DNA of 64,000 nt from Oscillatoria nigro-viridis PCC 7112 (GTDB lineage: Bacteria; Cyanobacteriota; Cyanobacteriia; Cyanobacteriales; Microcoleaceae): positions 5,222,501 through 5,286,500 of the forward strand of contig NC_019729.1 of assembly GCF_000317475.1 (NCBI RefSeq), written 5' to 3'. The notes under the pieces are model-generated. The model was not told the DNA's origin. It saw nothing but the letters and a program-made list of their open reading frames with translations, and did not search any database. The position numbers and the translations under genes were made by a program. This document shows, piece after piece, positions 20,157-30,081 of the stretch. How positions within the stretch are numbered: the first letter of the stretch is position 1; each line of letters begins with the position of its first letter.

Positions 20157-20885
20157 ATGTCAGCCGATCGCAAACTCTACGAAGGCAAAGCCAAAATCCT
20201 CTACTCCACCGAAGACAGCGAAATTTTGCTGACCCACTTCAAAGACGACGCCACAGCCTTTAACGCCCAGAAACGCGGCAGCATCGTCGGCAAAGGCGAA
20301 ATCAACTGCGCCGTATCCGCCCACCTGTTTCGGATGCTAGAAGCCAAAGGCATTCCCACCCACTTCATCGACACGCCAGCCCCCAACCAAATGCGAGTCT
20401 GTCGCGTCCACATCTTGCCCTTGGAAGTCGTAGTCAGAAACATTGCCGCCGGCAGTCTGTGCAAGCAAACCGGACTCGCCCTCGGCACAATAGTCAATCC
20501 GCCCCTGGTGGAGTTTTATTACAAAAACGACGATTTGGGAGACCCGCTGCTGACCCGCGACAGGCTGCTGCTAATGCAGCTAGCCACCCCCGAACAAGTA
20601 GACCAACTAGAAATCGCCGCCCGCGAAATTAACGAAATACTCAAAGAATTTTTCAGCCAGTGCGGCATCACCCTGGTAGACTTCAAACTAGAATTCGGTA
20701 TCGACCAACATCAAAATCTGATCCTCGCCGACGAAATCAGTCCCGACACCTGCCGCCTCTGGGACAACGCAGAAGCCGACCCCGACGCCCGTGTTATGGA
20801 CAAAGACCGATTCCGGCGCGACTTAGGATCGGTAGAAACGGCTTACCAGCAAGTTCTCCAACGGGTTCTCGCTCAGAAAGTCTAG
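20157..20885 (+). CDS. purC: SAICAR synthase
   Basis: The 242-residue enzyme joins aspartate to CAIR in purine synthesis. Motifs are KLYEGKAKILYST at the N-terminus, FKDDATAFN, PLEVVVRNIAAGSLCK, LVDFKLEFG and LADEISPDTCRLWD, all standard for PurC. It precedes the omp85-lpx cluster in the same direction, an order I recall from several cyanobacteria, although 185 bp of repeat-containing DNA separate it from omp85. Confidence 0.96.
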   Translation: MSADRKLYEGKAKILYSTEDSEILLTHFKDDATAFNAQKRGSIVGKGEINCAVSAHLFRMLEAKGIPTHFIDTPAPNQMRVCRVHILPLEVVVRNIAAGSLCKQTGLALGTIVNPPLVEFYYKNDDLGDPLLTRDRLLLMQLATPEQVDQLEIAAREINEILKEFFSQCGITLVDFKLEFGIDQHQNLILADEISPDTCRLWDNAEADPDARVMDKDRFRRDLGSVETAYQQVLQRVLAQKV

Positions 20886-21070
20886 AGGCCTTGGTAATGC
20901 GCTAGAATTGCACAGTTTGTCATCCTTCTGTTTTCGATGTCAGCAATCAGCGGTCAACAGTCATCAATTAGCGGTCAGCGCGAAATTCCACCGACTTATA
21001 TAACTAATGACTAATGACTGATGAATAATGACTAATGTGGTGTGTGGATTGCCCAAAAAAGTGAACAAAA

Positions 21071-23455
21071 ATGCGTTTATCTGCTGTATTGGTGGCAGTT
21101 TTTACTGCCTCAGCAACATTCGGGTTATCAAATTCGGCAAGCGGCCAAACATCCTACTCTGAATCAGCAGAGGAAGCTTTGGCTGCCGCCCGGCCCGCCC
21201 CGTCGATCGAATTACCCGATCGCCCCATTGCAGAATTAACCCAAAACCCTCCTCAAAACCGCAAAGCCGCTAAAACTAGCAAAGGGGAAGCCCTAACAAT
21301 AGCTGCGGCCCCTGCCAGAGGAGAGGACGACACCGACGATCCCCCAAGCCGAGTCACAGACACCCCCTCCCCGGTTTCCCCTGCCAGCTTTCAACTCAAA
21401 CCCGAGCTAGCATCCAACCCCTCCCCCGCCTCTAGCAGCCAAAACGCTCTGCCAGACGCGCAACTGGGCAGCCCGCTCCCCCCCTCGGAAGCGGCTGTAA
21501 CGCCCGCCTGGATCGCAGCAGAGCTAGGGAAACCAGAGGAATCCGGGGCGATAGCTCAAAACGACCAAGTTCCCCCCAGACCGGCCCCGACCAGACCGCC
21601 GGCTAACACCGTTCCCACCTTGCCCTCGGTCCCAGCACCGCAGCCGAGACAAACCCCCGCACCCGCCGGGCCCGCCGAACCGCAAGTGCTAGTTGCAGAA
21701 GTTACCGTCACCGGGGCGACGGGAGACCTGGAAAGCGAGATTTACCGAGTCATCAGCACCCAACCGGGACGCACTACCAACCGCAGCCAACTGCAACAAG
21801 ACATCAACGCCATTTTTGCCACGGGCTTTTTCAGAAACGTGCGGGCAGTACCCGAAGACACCCCGTTGGGCGTCCGGGTGACTTTTATCGTGCAGCCAAA
21901 TCCGGTGCTCCGGGGAGTGACAATCACCGGTCAGCAAGTGCTGCCCCAAAGCGTAATTGACGAAAGCTTCCGCGATCAATACGGCAAAATTCTCAACCTC
22001 CGCCGCTTTGAGGAGGGAGTGAAAAAAATTAATACGTGGTATCAAGATAACGGCTATGTTTTGGGCCAAATCACTGATGCCCCGCAAGTAGCAGACGACG
22101 GCACAGTCACCCTGGTAGTGGCAGAAGGCCAGATCGAATCCGTTGATGTCCGCTTCTTGAACAAGGAGGGAGAGGCAACTGATCCCACGGGTCAGCCGAT
22201 CGGAGGCAACACCCGTCGCTTTGTCGTCACCCGCGAAGTAGAACTCAAGCCCGGAGACATCTTTAACCGCACCAAGGCGGAAAGGGATTTGAGACGGGTG
22301 TTTGGTTTGGGAATTTTTGAAGACGTGCGGCTTGCCTTGGAACCGGGAACGACTGACCCCCGCAAGGCAAGGGTAATTGTCAACGTCATTGAGAAAAATA
22401 CTGGTTCTCTGGCGGCGGGTGCGGGTTTGAGTTCCGCGACGGGTTTGTTCGGTACGCTGAGTTACCAGCAGCAAAACTTGGGCGGTAGGAACCAGAAATT
22501 GGGGGCTGAAGTACAAATCGGGCAACGCCAAAATCTGTTTGACGTGAGTTTTACTGACCCCTGGATTGCGGGCGATCCTTACCGGACTTCTTATACGATT
22601 AATGCGTTTAGAAGACGATCGATCAGCGTGATTTTTGACGGCGGCGAACGGGAAGTCAGATTGCCCAACGACGATCGACCCCGCATCAATCGCACCGGTC
22701 TCGGCCTCAATTTCACCCGTCCCCTGTCGCGCAATCCTTTTGCCGATTCTGAGTGGACTGCTTCAGTCGGCTTGCAGTACCAGCGAATCTCAATTACCGA
22801 TCGCAAAGGCAGGCGCGAATCCGAGGACGAACTCGGCAACCTGTTAAGTTTTAGCGATTCGGGTTCGGATGACTTGACAACTTTGCAAGCAGGTGTTGTA
22901 CGCGATCGGCGCAACGACGCTCTCCGCCCCACTAGCGGTTCCCTGCTCAGATTTGGCATGGAACAATCGATTCCTGTAGGTTCCGGCAGCATCCTCTTAA
23001 ACCGCCTGCGGGCCAGCTACAGCTTGTACCTACCAGTCAAGTACACTAACTTTACCCCCGGCCCTCAAACGCTGGCATTCAGTTTTAGGGGCGGTACCGT
23101 ATTCGGAGATTTGCCTCCCTACGAAGCCTTTGCCTTGGGCGGCGCCAACTCGGTGCGCGGATACAACGAAGGCTACCTCGGAGCCGGCCGCAGCTTCCTA
23201 GAAGCCAGCGTTGAGTACCGTTTCCCGATTATTTCGTTTATCGGCGGAGCGCTATTTTTGGATGCTGGCACTGACTTGGGCACGGGCAAAGATGTCCCGG
23301 GCGACCCGGCCGGTATTCGCGAAAAGCCCGGTAGCGGTTACGGTTACGGCCTCGGCGTGCGGATTCAATCTCCTTTAGGGCCGATCCGGATCGATTACGG
23401 TATCAACGACACTGGCGACAATCAAATTCACTTTGGAATTGGTGAGCGATTCTAA
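21071..23455 (+). CDS. Omp85/BamA outer-membrane assembly protein
   Basis: The 794-residue protein folds and inserts beta-barrel proteins into the outer membrane. A signal peptide (MRLSAVLVAVFTASATFGLSNSASG) is followed by a long Pro/Ala-rich, low-complexity region (about 30-210). POTRA domains follow, of which three seem likely as in other cyanobacterial Omp85 (VTGATGDLESEIYRVI marks the first). The C-terminal 16-strand barrel carries VRGYNEG, the loop-6 motif, and ends in phenylalanine (FGIGERF). It lies upstream of lpxC in the same direction. Confidence 0.92.
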   Translation: MRLSAVLVAVFTASATFGLSNSASGQTSYSESAEEALAAARPAPSIELPDRPIAELTQNPPQNRKAAKTSKGEALTIAAAPARGEDDTDDPPSRVTDTPSPVSPASFQLKPELASNPSPASSSQNALPDAQLGSPLPPSEAAVTPAWIAAELGKPEESGAIAQNDQVPPRPAPTRPPANTVPTLPSVPAPQPRQTPAPAGPAEPQVLVAEVTVTGATGDLESEIYRVISTQPGRTTNRSQLQQDINAIFATGFFRNVRAVPEDTPLGVRVTFIVQPNPVLRGVTITGQQVLPQSVIDESFRDQYGKILNLRRFEEGVKKINTWYQDNGYVLGQITDAPQVADDGTVTLVVAEGQIESVDVRFLNKEGEATDPTGQPIGGNTRRFVVTREVELKPGDIFNRTKAERDLRRVFGLGIFEDVRLALEPGTTDPRKARVIVNVIEKNTGSLAAGAGLSSATGLFGTLSYQQQNLGGRNQKLGAEVQIGQRQNLFDVSFTDPWIAGDPYRTSYTINAFRRRSISVIFDGGEREVRLPNDDRPRINRTGLGLNFTRPLSRNPFADSEWTASVGLQYQRISITDRKGRRESEDELGNLLSFSDSGSDDLTTLQAGVVRDRRNDALRPTSGSLLRFGMEQSIPVGSGSILLNRLRASYSLYLPVKYTNFTPGPQTLAFSFRGGTVFGDLPPYEAFALGGANSVRGYNEGYLGAGRSFLEASVEYRFPIISFIGGALFLDAGTDLGTGKDVPGDPAGIREKPGSGYGYGLGVRIQSPLGPIRIDYGINDTGDNQIHFGIGERF

Positions 23456-23471
23456 TTAACGAAGAGTCATT

Positions 23472-23768
23472 AGTCAGCAGTCATTAGTCATTAGTTAGGA
23501 GTAAGGGGTAATTGCTAATTGGTGATTGCTAATTGGTGATTGCTAATTGGTAAGGTGTCCACAAGCGCGTTAAACCCTCAGTCCGCTCGGGGTTTAAACC
23601 CCGGGCGGTCTTTCGGATTAAGTTGACACATCTGGGTAATGCGTAATGCGTAATTGTCAACCACTAACTAGCGACAAATGACAAATGACTAATGACTGAT
23701 GACTAATGACTGATGACTAATGACTGATGACAAATGACAAATGACTGATGACTAATGACTAATGACTC
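23472..23768. repeat. Heptamer arrays reaching into the lpxC start
   Basis: Three array types occur: TCATTAG units (23472-23505), CTAATTGGTGATTG double units (23510-23552) and ACTAATG/ACTGATG/ACAAATG units (about 23670-23768). The last runs through the lpxC initiation codon, so the ATG and the next codon are part of the array. A GGGGTTTAAACCCC palindrome lies between them at about 23589-23602. Confidence 0.85.
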
Positions 23769-24616
23769 AACGTACCTTAAAATCTGAATTTGAACTGTCG
23801 GGAATCGGTTTGCACAGCGGCGAACAAACTCGCGTCCGAGTTTTGCCTGCTGGGGTTGGGGAAGGCCGCTATTTTGTCAGAATAGACTTGCCTGGTGCTC
23901 CAATAATTCCTGCAAAAATTGAGGCGGTTTGCCAGACTGCACTTTCAACTGAACTGGCAGGTATCGACGGTCAAATTCGCACTGTAGAGCATCTATTAGC
24001 CGCTTTGGCGGGGATGGGAGCGGATAATGCTCGAATTGAGGTTGATGGGCCGGAAGTGCCTCTGCTGGACGGTTCGGCTCTGGTTTGGGTAGAGGCGATC
24101 GCCCGTACCGGCTTAGTTCCTCAAGAATCGAAGCAAGACCCCACTTCCTCCTTCGTCCTAGAACAGCCAATTTGGGTGCGTCACGGGGATGCTTTTGCAG
24201 CGGCTTTACCCTCAGCGGAAACTCGGTTTAGTTACGGAATTGATTTTGAGGAACAGGCGATCGGCAATCAATGGTACAGTTGGTCGCCAGAGGCAGAAAG
24301 TTTTGCTAGCGCGATCGCCCCAGCCCGCACTTTTGGACTTGCCCGCCAAGTTGACCAATTGCGACAAGCAGGTTTGATCAAAGGTGGTACCCTAGAGAAC
24401 GCCCTAGTTTGCGATCGATCCGGCTGGCTCAACCCGCCCTTGAGATTTGCCAACGAACCGGTGCGCCATAAAATCCTAGACTTAGCAGGCGACCTCAGTC
24501 TGCTAGGAACTTGGCCAAAAGCTCACTACTTGGCTTACAAAGCCAGTCACAACTTACACGTCCAACTCGCCCAAGCCCTGAAATCGGAAGCTCTAGCTGC
24601 GCTAGATAAAAGTTAG
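23762..24616 (+). CDS. lpxC: UDP-3-O-acyl-N-acetylglucosamine deacetylase
   Basis: The 284-residue zinc enzyme carries out the committed step of lipid A synthesis. Zinc ligands are the histidine in TVEHLLAAL and the HxxxD pair in [24 protein letters not shown] and the VPLLDGSA loop are also diagnostic. The start is the only one consistent with family length and lies inside a heptamer array, with no clear ribosome-binding site. The lpx genes together indicate a lipid A-bearing outer membrane. Confidence 0.96.
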   Translation: MTQRTLKSEFELSGIGLHSGEQTRVRVLPAGVGEGRYFVRIDLPGAPIIPAKIEAVCQTALSTELAGIDGQIRTVEHLLAALAGMGADNARIEVDGPEVPLLDGSALVWVEAIARTGLVPQESKQDPTSSFVLEQPIWVRHGDAFAAALPSAETRFSYGIDFEEQAIGNQWYSWSPEAESFASAIAPARTFGLARQVDQLRQAGLIKGGTLENALVCDRSGWLNPPLRFANEPVRHKILDLAGDLSLLGTWPKAHYLAYKASHNLHVQLAQALKSEALAALDKS

Positions 24617-24722
24617 GAAAAAACAGGCGATCTGTTAAGATTGCATCTTCCTTCTTTTCACCCTGAGCGAAGCCGAAGGGCCTTCTTCCTTCTGCCATAC
24701 CACACTCAAAAGTCTTCAAGCA

Positions 24723-25244
24723 ATGTCCACGCTGACTGAAGTTAACACCCTCAATACTGCTAATTCTGAATCCGTCCCCACCAACAACGGTGAGGATTCT
24801 CCAGCGGTTAAATCTACTTTTACTCTCGAAGAAGTTCAGAAATTATTGCCTCATCGCTATCCTTTTGCACTGGTTGACAAGATTGTTGATTACGTGCCGT
24901 CCGAGAGGGCTGTAGGAATTAAAAATGTGACTTTCAACGAACCGCATTTTCAAGGGCATTTTCCCGGACGGCCGATTATGCCTGGGGTATTAATTGTCGA
25001 AGCGATGGCTCAAGTTGGCGGTATTGTTCTGGCTCAGTTGCCCGATATCAAGCAAGGATTGTGGATGTTTACCGGCATCGATCAAGTCAAGTTCCGCCGT
25101 CAGGTTGTACCGGGCGATCGGTTGCTGATGACTGTAGAATTGCTGTGGGTAAAACGCCGCCGATTTGCAAAAATGCAGGCTCTGGCTGAAGTAGACGGCC
25201 AAAAAGTTTGTGAAGGAGAATTGACGTTTTCAATGGTAGATTAA
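24723..25244 (+). CDS. fabZ: 3-hydroxyacyl-ACP dehydratase
   Basis: The 173-residue hot-dog-fold enzyme dehydrates beta-hydroxyacyl-ACP. Catalytic histidine sits in [11 protein letters not shown] and glutamate in [22 protein letters not shown] is also present. A 35-residue polar N-terminal extension precedes the domain. It competes with LpxA for the same hydroxyacyl-ACP pool, which is the usual explanation for its place in lpx clusters. Confidence 0.96.
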   Translation: MSTLTEVNTLNTANSESVPTNNGEDSPAVKSTFTLEEVQKLLPHRYPFALVDKIVDYVPSERAVGIKNVTFNEPHFQGHFPGRPIMPGVLIVEAMAQVGGIVLAQLPDIKQGLWMFTGIDQVKFRRQVVPGDRLLMTVELLWVKRRRFAKMQALAEVDGQKVCEGELTFSMVD

Positions 25245-25505
25245 ATTGGTGATTGGTGATTGGTGATTGGTGATTGGTGATTGGTTATGTGTTATTTGGG
25301 AATTTATCTATATTTCTGATGACAACTGATCTATTGACAATTGACAAGGGACTACTGATACTAAATCCTGGTTTGTTACTCCTTGATGATTCGGCGATTG
25401 AAATCGCTACTACACAAACGAAGTCCACTCCAAGCGGACTAAGAAATAAACGGGGTATTTAAGCTTGATTTTGTATGAAAACTGAAAACTGAAAACTGAA
25501 AACTG
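25245..25505. repeat. Two heptamer arrays between fabZ and lpxA
   Basis: GATTGGT units fill 25245-25286 directly after the fabZ stop codon, and GAAAACT units fill 25477-25505, ending 11 bp before the lpxA start. The 190 bp between them contain no gene. Confidence 0.85.
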
Positions 25506-25516
25506 ACTAATAAAAA

Positions 25517-26311
25517 ATGCTTACTTTGATTCACCCAACTGCTGTGATTCATCCCCGCGCCGAACTTCACCCGACTGTAGAAGTGGGAGCTTATGCTGTA
25601 ATTGGGGAAAGAGTGAAAATCGGGCCGGATACTAAGATTGGCGCCCATGCAATTATCGACGGGCTAACAGAAATAGGCGCTCGAAATCAAATTTTCCCCG
25701 GTGCGGCGATTGGTTTGGAACCTCAAGATTTGAAATACGAGGGTTCTCTGACTAGGGTGAAAATTGGCGACAACAATCTCATTCGGGAATACGTGACGAT
25801 CAACCGCGCTACTGGAGCCGGGGAAAGCACGACTATTGGCAATCATAATCTATTGATGGCTTATGTTCATGTGGGACACAATTGCGCGATCGCCGATCGA
25901 GTAATTATCGCCAATGCTGTAGCCTTAGCCGGACACGTTAAAATCGAGTCTCAAGCCCGATTGAGCGGTGTTTTGGGCGTTCACCAGTTTGTCCAGATCG
26001 GCCGCTTGTCTATGGTGGGCGGCTTGAGCAGGATCGATCGAGACGTACCTCCTTATATGCTAGTCGAGGGGAATCCTTCGAGAGTGCGAGCCATCAACAA
26101 AATAGGTCTCGAACGCGCCGGTTTTACAGCAGAAGATTTGCTAGTTTTGAAGAAAACTTTTCGTATTCTATACCGTTCTGGCTACACTCTCGATCGAGCT
26201 TTGGAACAGTTGGATTTGTTGCCGGAAAACCCCCACTTGCAGCACCTGCAGAGATTTGTGCAGCAGTCTGTAACCAAAGGGCGGCGCGGTTTGATTCCTG
26301 GCAAAAAGTGA
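25517..26311 (+). CDS. lpxA: UDP-N-acetylglucosamine acyltransferase
   Basis: The 264-residue trimeric left-handed beta-helix enzyme adds a 3-hydroxyacyl chain to UDP-GlcNAc. Hexapeptide repeats run through the first two thirds (IHPTAVIHPRAELHPTVEVG onward), the catalytic histidine is in YVHVGHNCAI, and HQFVQIGRLSMVGG and GLERAGF are typical LpxA landmarks. The C-terminal helices follow as expected. Confidence 0.96.
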   Translation: MLTLIHPTAVIHPRAELHPTVEVGAYAVIGERVKIGPDTKIGAHAIIDGLTEIGARNQIFPGAAIGLEPQDLKYEGSLTRVKIGDNNLIREYVTINRATGAGESTTIGNHNLLMAYVHVGHNCAIADRVIIANAVALAGHVKIESQARLSGVLGVHQFVQIGRLSMVGGLSRIDRDVPPYMLVEGNPSRVRAINKIGLERAGFTAEDLLVLKKTFRILYRSGYTLDRALEQLDLLPENPHLQHLQRFVQQSVTKGRRGLIPGKK

Positions 26312-26352
26312 ATCAGGTAGAATAAACCTATGAACTAAGCGACTGTTGGCCT

Positions 26353-26955
26353 ATGAATGTATATACTTCAGTCAAATCTACATCCCCTGAAACAGAACCA
26401 GATGGCTGCATCAGGTTCTCAGATATTAGTTGGGAGCAATTTGAAGCTATAGAAGCAGCATTTAAAGATTTCCGAGGTGTGAAATTTTTCTATCTCGATC
26501 GACTGCTGCAAATTATGACTGTCTCGCCCGAACACGAAATAATCAAGAAAACTCTCTGTATGCTGCTAGAGGCATATATGAGAGCAAATGGGATTCGATT
26601 TTACGGCAAGGGCGGCCCGACTCTAGGTAACAGAGAATTAGGCGGTAGAAAAGAGCCGGATGATTCCTATGATATAGGAACGCAAAAAATAGTCCCAGAT
26701 ATTGCGATTGAAGTGGTAATTACCAGCGGCGGGATAAATACTCTAGAATTCTACAAAAGATTGGGCGTTCTGGAAGTCTGGTTTTGGCAAAATAGTCAGT
26801 TATCTCTCTATTACTTAACAGGTGAAAATTACGAGCAGATTTCCCGGAGTACATTCCTTCCCGATCTAGACTTAGAATTACTCCTACGCTGTGCTAAGGA
26901 GCCCGATCGATATGATGCTGTTACCGAGTTATTAGCAAACATCTCACCTGTTTAA
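26353..26955 (+). CDS. Uma2 family nuclease-like protein
   Basis: The 200-residue protein has the Uma2 (DUF820) PD-(D/E)XK-like fold: VSPEHEIIKKTL, the metal-site motif PDIAIEVVITSGG, and FYKRLGVLEVWFW. Uma2 genes are multi-copy in cyanobacteria and of unknown role. This one sits 41 bp after lpxA and 9 bp before lpxB in the same direction, so it is co-transcribed with both. Its presence inside the lpx cluster is best explained as an insertion that kept the operon intact. Confidence 0.9.
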   Translation: MNVYTSVKSTSPETEPDGCIRFSDISWEQFEAIEAAFKDFRGVKFFYLDRLLQIMTVSPEHEIIKKTLCMLLEAYMRANGIRFYGKGGPTLGNRELGGRKEPDDSYDIGTQKIVPDIAIEVVITSGGINTLEFYKRLGVLEVWFWQNSQLSLYYLTGENYEQISRSTFLPDLDLELLLRCAKEPDRYDAVTELLANISPV

Positions 26956-26964
26956 AGTCAGAAT

Positions 26965-28137
26965 ATGAAAATTTTTATCAGCACTGGTGAGGTTTCTGGC
27001 GATTTGCAAGGAGCTTTGTTAGTTGCCGCCTTAAAACGTCACGCTGTCGCCGCCGGTTTGGAGTTAGAAATAACAGGATTGGGCGGCCCTCGTATGGCGG
27101 AAGCGGGTGCTACTATTTTAGGCGATACTGTGGGCATTGGTTCTATGGGCCTCATAGAATCAGTGCCGTATATTTTGCCCACGATCCAAGTTCAGCAAAA
27201 AGCTAAACAATATCTCAAAAACTTTCGCCCCGATGCTGTTGTATTGATTGATTATTTGACTCCAAATCTCGGTATTGGCAGCTACATCCGCCGCTGTTTG
27301 CCTGATTTGCCGGTGGTTTGGTACATCGCACCTCAAGAATGGGTTTGGTCGATTTCTCCTCGCAATACGGATCTGATTGTCAATATTTGCGACCAACTTT
27401 TGGCAATTTTCCCCGAAGAAGCTTGTTATTATCGAGAAAAAGGAGCCGAAGTTAGTTGGGTTGGGCATCCTTTGGTGGATAGAATGCAATCTGCGCCCAG
27501 CCGGGAAGTTGCCCGCAAAACTTTGGGAATTGTGCCGGAACAGGTGTCGATCGCCCTAATTCCCGCTTCCAGACACCAAGAACTCAAGTACCTGATGCCG
27601 GTTATATTTGAAGCAGCTCAAATTATTCAAGCTAAATTGCCGGAAGTTCATTTTTTGATTCCGCTTGCTAACAAAGCTTTCCGCAGCAAAATCGAACAGG
27701 CGATCGAGAATTACGGTTTGCGGGCTACTCTGTTAGAAAATCAAACTCTGGAAATATTAGCCGCTGCCGATCTGGCGATTACTAAATCTGGTACTGTTAA
27801 TCTGGAGTTGGCTTTGCTGGATGTTCCGCAAGTTGTCCTCTATCGCGTCAGTCCGATTACGGCGATGATTGCTCGCCACGTGCTGAAATTTTCGATTCCT
27901 TTTATGTCTCCGCCCAATTTGGTGCAAATGAAGCCGATCGTCCCGGAGTTGCTGCAAGACGAGGCGACTGCGGAAAATATAGTCAACCACGCACTGGAAT
28001 TGCTGCAAAATGCCGATCGGCGCCAGCAAATGAAAGCAGGTTATCGGGAAATGCGGGAAAGTCTCGGAGATGTGGGTGTGTGCGATCGGGCCGCTGCGGA
28101 AATCATGAAAAATGTTAAATTAAATACAGCTTATTAA
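26965..28137 (+). CDS. lpxB: Lipid A disaccharide synthase
   Basis: The 390-residue family 19 glycosyltransferase condenses UDP-2,3-diacylglucosamine with lipid X. Motifs are ISTGEVSGDLQGALL, GIGSMGLIE, YIAPQEWVWS, VGHPLVDR, IPASRHQELKYL and the LAITKSGTVNLELALL nucleotide-binding segment. LpxB is peripheral on the inner membrane. Start spacing of 9 bp from the Uma2 stop suggests translational coupling. Confidence 0.96.
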   Translation: MKIFISTGEVSGDLQGALLVAALKRHAVAAGLELEITGLGGPRMAEAGATILGDTVGIGSMGLIESVPYILPTIQVQQKAKQYLKNFRPDAVVLIDYLTPNLGIGSYIRRCLPDLPVVWYIAPQEWVWSISPRNTDLIVNICDQLLAIFPEEACYYREKGAEVSWVGHPLVDRMQSAPSREVARKTLGIVPEQVSIALIPASRHQELKYLMPVIFEAAQIIQAKLPEVHFLIPLANKAFRSKIEQAIENYGLRATLLENQTLEILAAADLAITKSGTVNLELALLDVPQVVLYRVSPITAMIARHVLKFSIPFMSPPNLVQMKPIVPELLQDEATAENIVNHALELLQNADRRQQMKAGYREMRESLGDVGVCDRAAAEIMKNVKLNTAY

Positions 28138-28273
28138 AGCATTTTGTGTATTGAAAGGTTATGTATAAACCCGGTTCCTTGGTGGCTCGCTCGCGGACAA
28201 ACCCACGATTTATTACCAGAAACGCGGTTGATTTCCTTAATTTCTATTAAAGCAACTTTGTTATTGAAATGTT

Positions 28274-29536
28274 ATGCCAAGCAATCGGAAAAAGCGACCG
28301 ATCGCTGTTGATTTATTTGCAGGCGCGGGCGGCATGACCCTGGGCTTTGAACAAGCAGGTTTTGATGTACTTGCATCAGTCGAAATTGACCCTATTCACT
28401 GCGCCACACACGAGTTTAATTTCCCGCTGTGTTCTATTCTTTGCAAAGATGTCACAGCGCTTACGGGTTCAGAAATTCGGAAAAAATCGGCGCTCGGGCG
28501 GCGCGAGATAGACGTAGTAATCAGCGGTTCGCCCTGTCAAGGATTCTCCATGATGGGCAAGCGCGATGTGGACGACCCGCGAAATTCTCTAATCTTTCAC
28601 TTTCAGCGCTTAGTTTTGGAGCTAAAGCCCAAGTTTTTTGTAATGGAAAATGTGCCGGGAATTGCATCAGGAGAACACAAAGAACTCCTGAATATTTTAA
28701 TTAGCTCTTTTCTGAAATGTGGCTATAAAGTAGAAGAAAATTATCAAGTTCTCAATGCTGTTAACTATGGAGTACCGCAAGCTCGCAAACGATTGTTTTT
28801 GATTGGGTGCAAAGAAGGTTATGAGCTACCAAAATACCCTCAGCAAACTACTATACTGCCTAAAATTAAAATTCCTAAACGCTATAAAAAAATTAATTTA
28901 CCTGCTGTCCCGACAGTTTGGGATGCGATTGGAGATTTGCCGGATGTGGACAACTACAGCGAGTTGCTGCACCGAGATTGGGTAATCGCGGAATACGGAA
29001 AGTGCAGCACTTATGCGAGTATAATGCGCGGAATAGATGGTTTGGATGATGATTATTCCTACGATCGCGAGTACGATCGACAAATCCTCTCTTGTAGTTT
29101 GCGAACTAAACATTCTCAGGAATGTATGGAAAGGTTTCAGGCGGCCAAACACGGCGAAAAAGAGCCGATCAGCCGTTTTTACAAGCTTCACCCCGACGGA
29201 GTTTGCAACACTCTCAGGGCGGGAACCGACAGGGCGAGGGGGGCTTATACTTCGCCGAGACCGATTCACCCGATCGCCCCTCGGTGCATTACAGTCAGAG
29301 AAGCTGCGCGGCTGCATTCCTATCCTGACTGGTTTAGATTTCACGTTACAAAATGGCACGGTTTTCGCCAAGTCGGAAATTCTGTACCGCCGCTATTGGC
29401 TAAAGCTGTTGCAGCGCAGATTATTAGCGCTTTGGGCGTGATAGCAATTAAGCCGAGTCTCAAGCTGACATGGGGAGATGATTCGTTGCTGAAGCTGAAT
29501 TGGTCGGAAGCAGAACAATATTATCTAAAAAATTAA
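28274..29536 (+). CDS. Solitary DNA cytosine-5 methyltransferase
   Basis: The 420-residue protein has the ordered motifs of C5 methyltransferases: I (DLFAGAGGMTLGFEQAGF), IV (SGSPCQGFS with the catalytic cysteine), VI (FFVMENVPGIA), VIII (GVPQARKRLFLIG), IX/X (VREAARLHSYPDWF, GFRQVGNSVPPLLAKAV). No restriction gene is adjacent. The N-terminal half resembles, from memory, the solitary cyanobacterial enzymes that modify CGATCG, the core of HIP1; that specificity is an inference. It follows lpxB by 136 bp. Confidence 0.9.
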   Translation: MPSNRKKRPIAVDLFAGAGGMTLGFEQAGFDVLASVEIDPIHCATHEFNFPLCSILCKDVTALTGSEIRKKSALGRREIDVVISGSPCQGFSMMGKRDVDDPRNSLIFHFQRLVLELKPKFFVMENVPGIASGEHKELLNILISSFLKCGYKVEENYQVLNAVNYGVPQARKRLFLIGCKEGYELPKYPQQTTILPKIKIPKRYKKINLPAVPTVWDAIGDLPDVDNYSELLHRDWVIAEYGKCSTYASIMRGIDGLDDDYSYDREYDRQILSCSLRTKHSQECMERFQAAKHGEKEPISRFYKLHPDGVCNTLRAGTDRARGAYTSPRPIHPIAPRCITVREAARLHSYPDWFRFHVTKWHGFRQVGNSVPPLLAKAVAAQIISALGVIAIKPSLKLTWGDDSLLKLNWSEAEQYYLKN

Positions 29537-30081
29537 GCATTAGATTTAATTATCTCTAATTGGGAATTGGTGAATAGTAATTGGGAATTGGAAATTGGTG
29601 AGTAGTAATGGCGAATTGGGAATTGGGAACTGGGAATTGGGAATTGGTAAACAAGTAGTGATTTTTGCCTTTCATCTCCACACAGTGGGTTACAAAATCG
29701 CATCACTACTTATGCAGGGCTACCCCCAATTAAGCGCAGGGCAAAGTCCCTGTATCCGCGAACACAGTTCGATGACCAGCACAAGATGTCCTGGGTAGTT
29801 AAACAAACCGGGAATGTATTCCGGCGCGCTGTGCAGTTTTTTCAAGGTGAGAGTGGGGAGAGTGGGAACTATTTCGACTACTGGTGTGCAATCCAAGGTG
29901 TAGCGATCGTCATATACACAAAATAGCAAAATCAACATCTAGATATCATGGGAGATTTGAGATTGTGAAAGTCTACCGGAAAACATTTTGATAAATTTCG
30001 CTGAGTTTTGCAACAATTACGAGTCTTTTGGAATTCTAGAGCTATCTTGGAAAAAGTGTATTTTCAGGAGACTCAACTAAT
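29537..30081. other. Repeat-rich intergenic stretch
   Basis: About 545 bp. GGGAATT-type heptamers dominate 29557-29647. The rest shows no gene I can support; the short open frames have no family signature. CAGGAG at 30066-30071 is the ribosome-binding site of the next gene. Confidence 0.55.

Noticed and set aside
22012-22531. A 280-residue minus-strand frame (21689-22531) opposite the Omp85 gene
   Set aside because: It is the shadow of the POTRA and early barrel region, and the plus-strand protein is clearly the real gene.
23472-23768. A CRISPR array, because of dense short repeats
   Set aside because: Units are 7 bp and contiguous with no spacers, and no cas genes are present.
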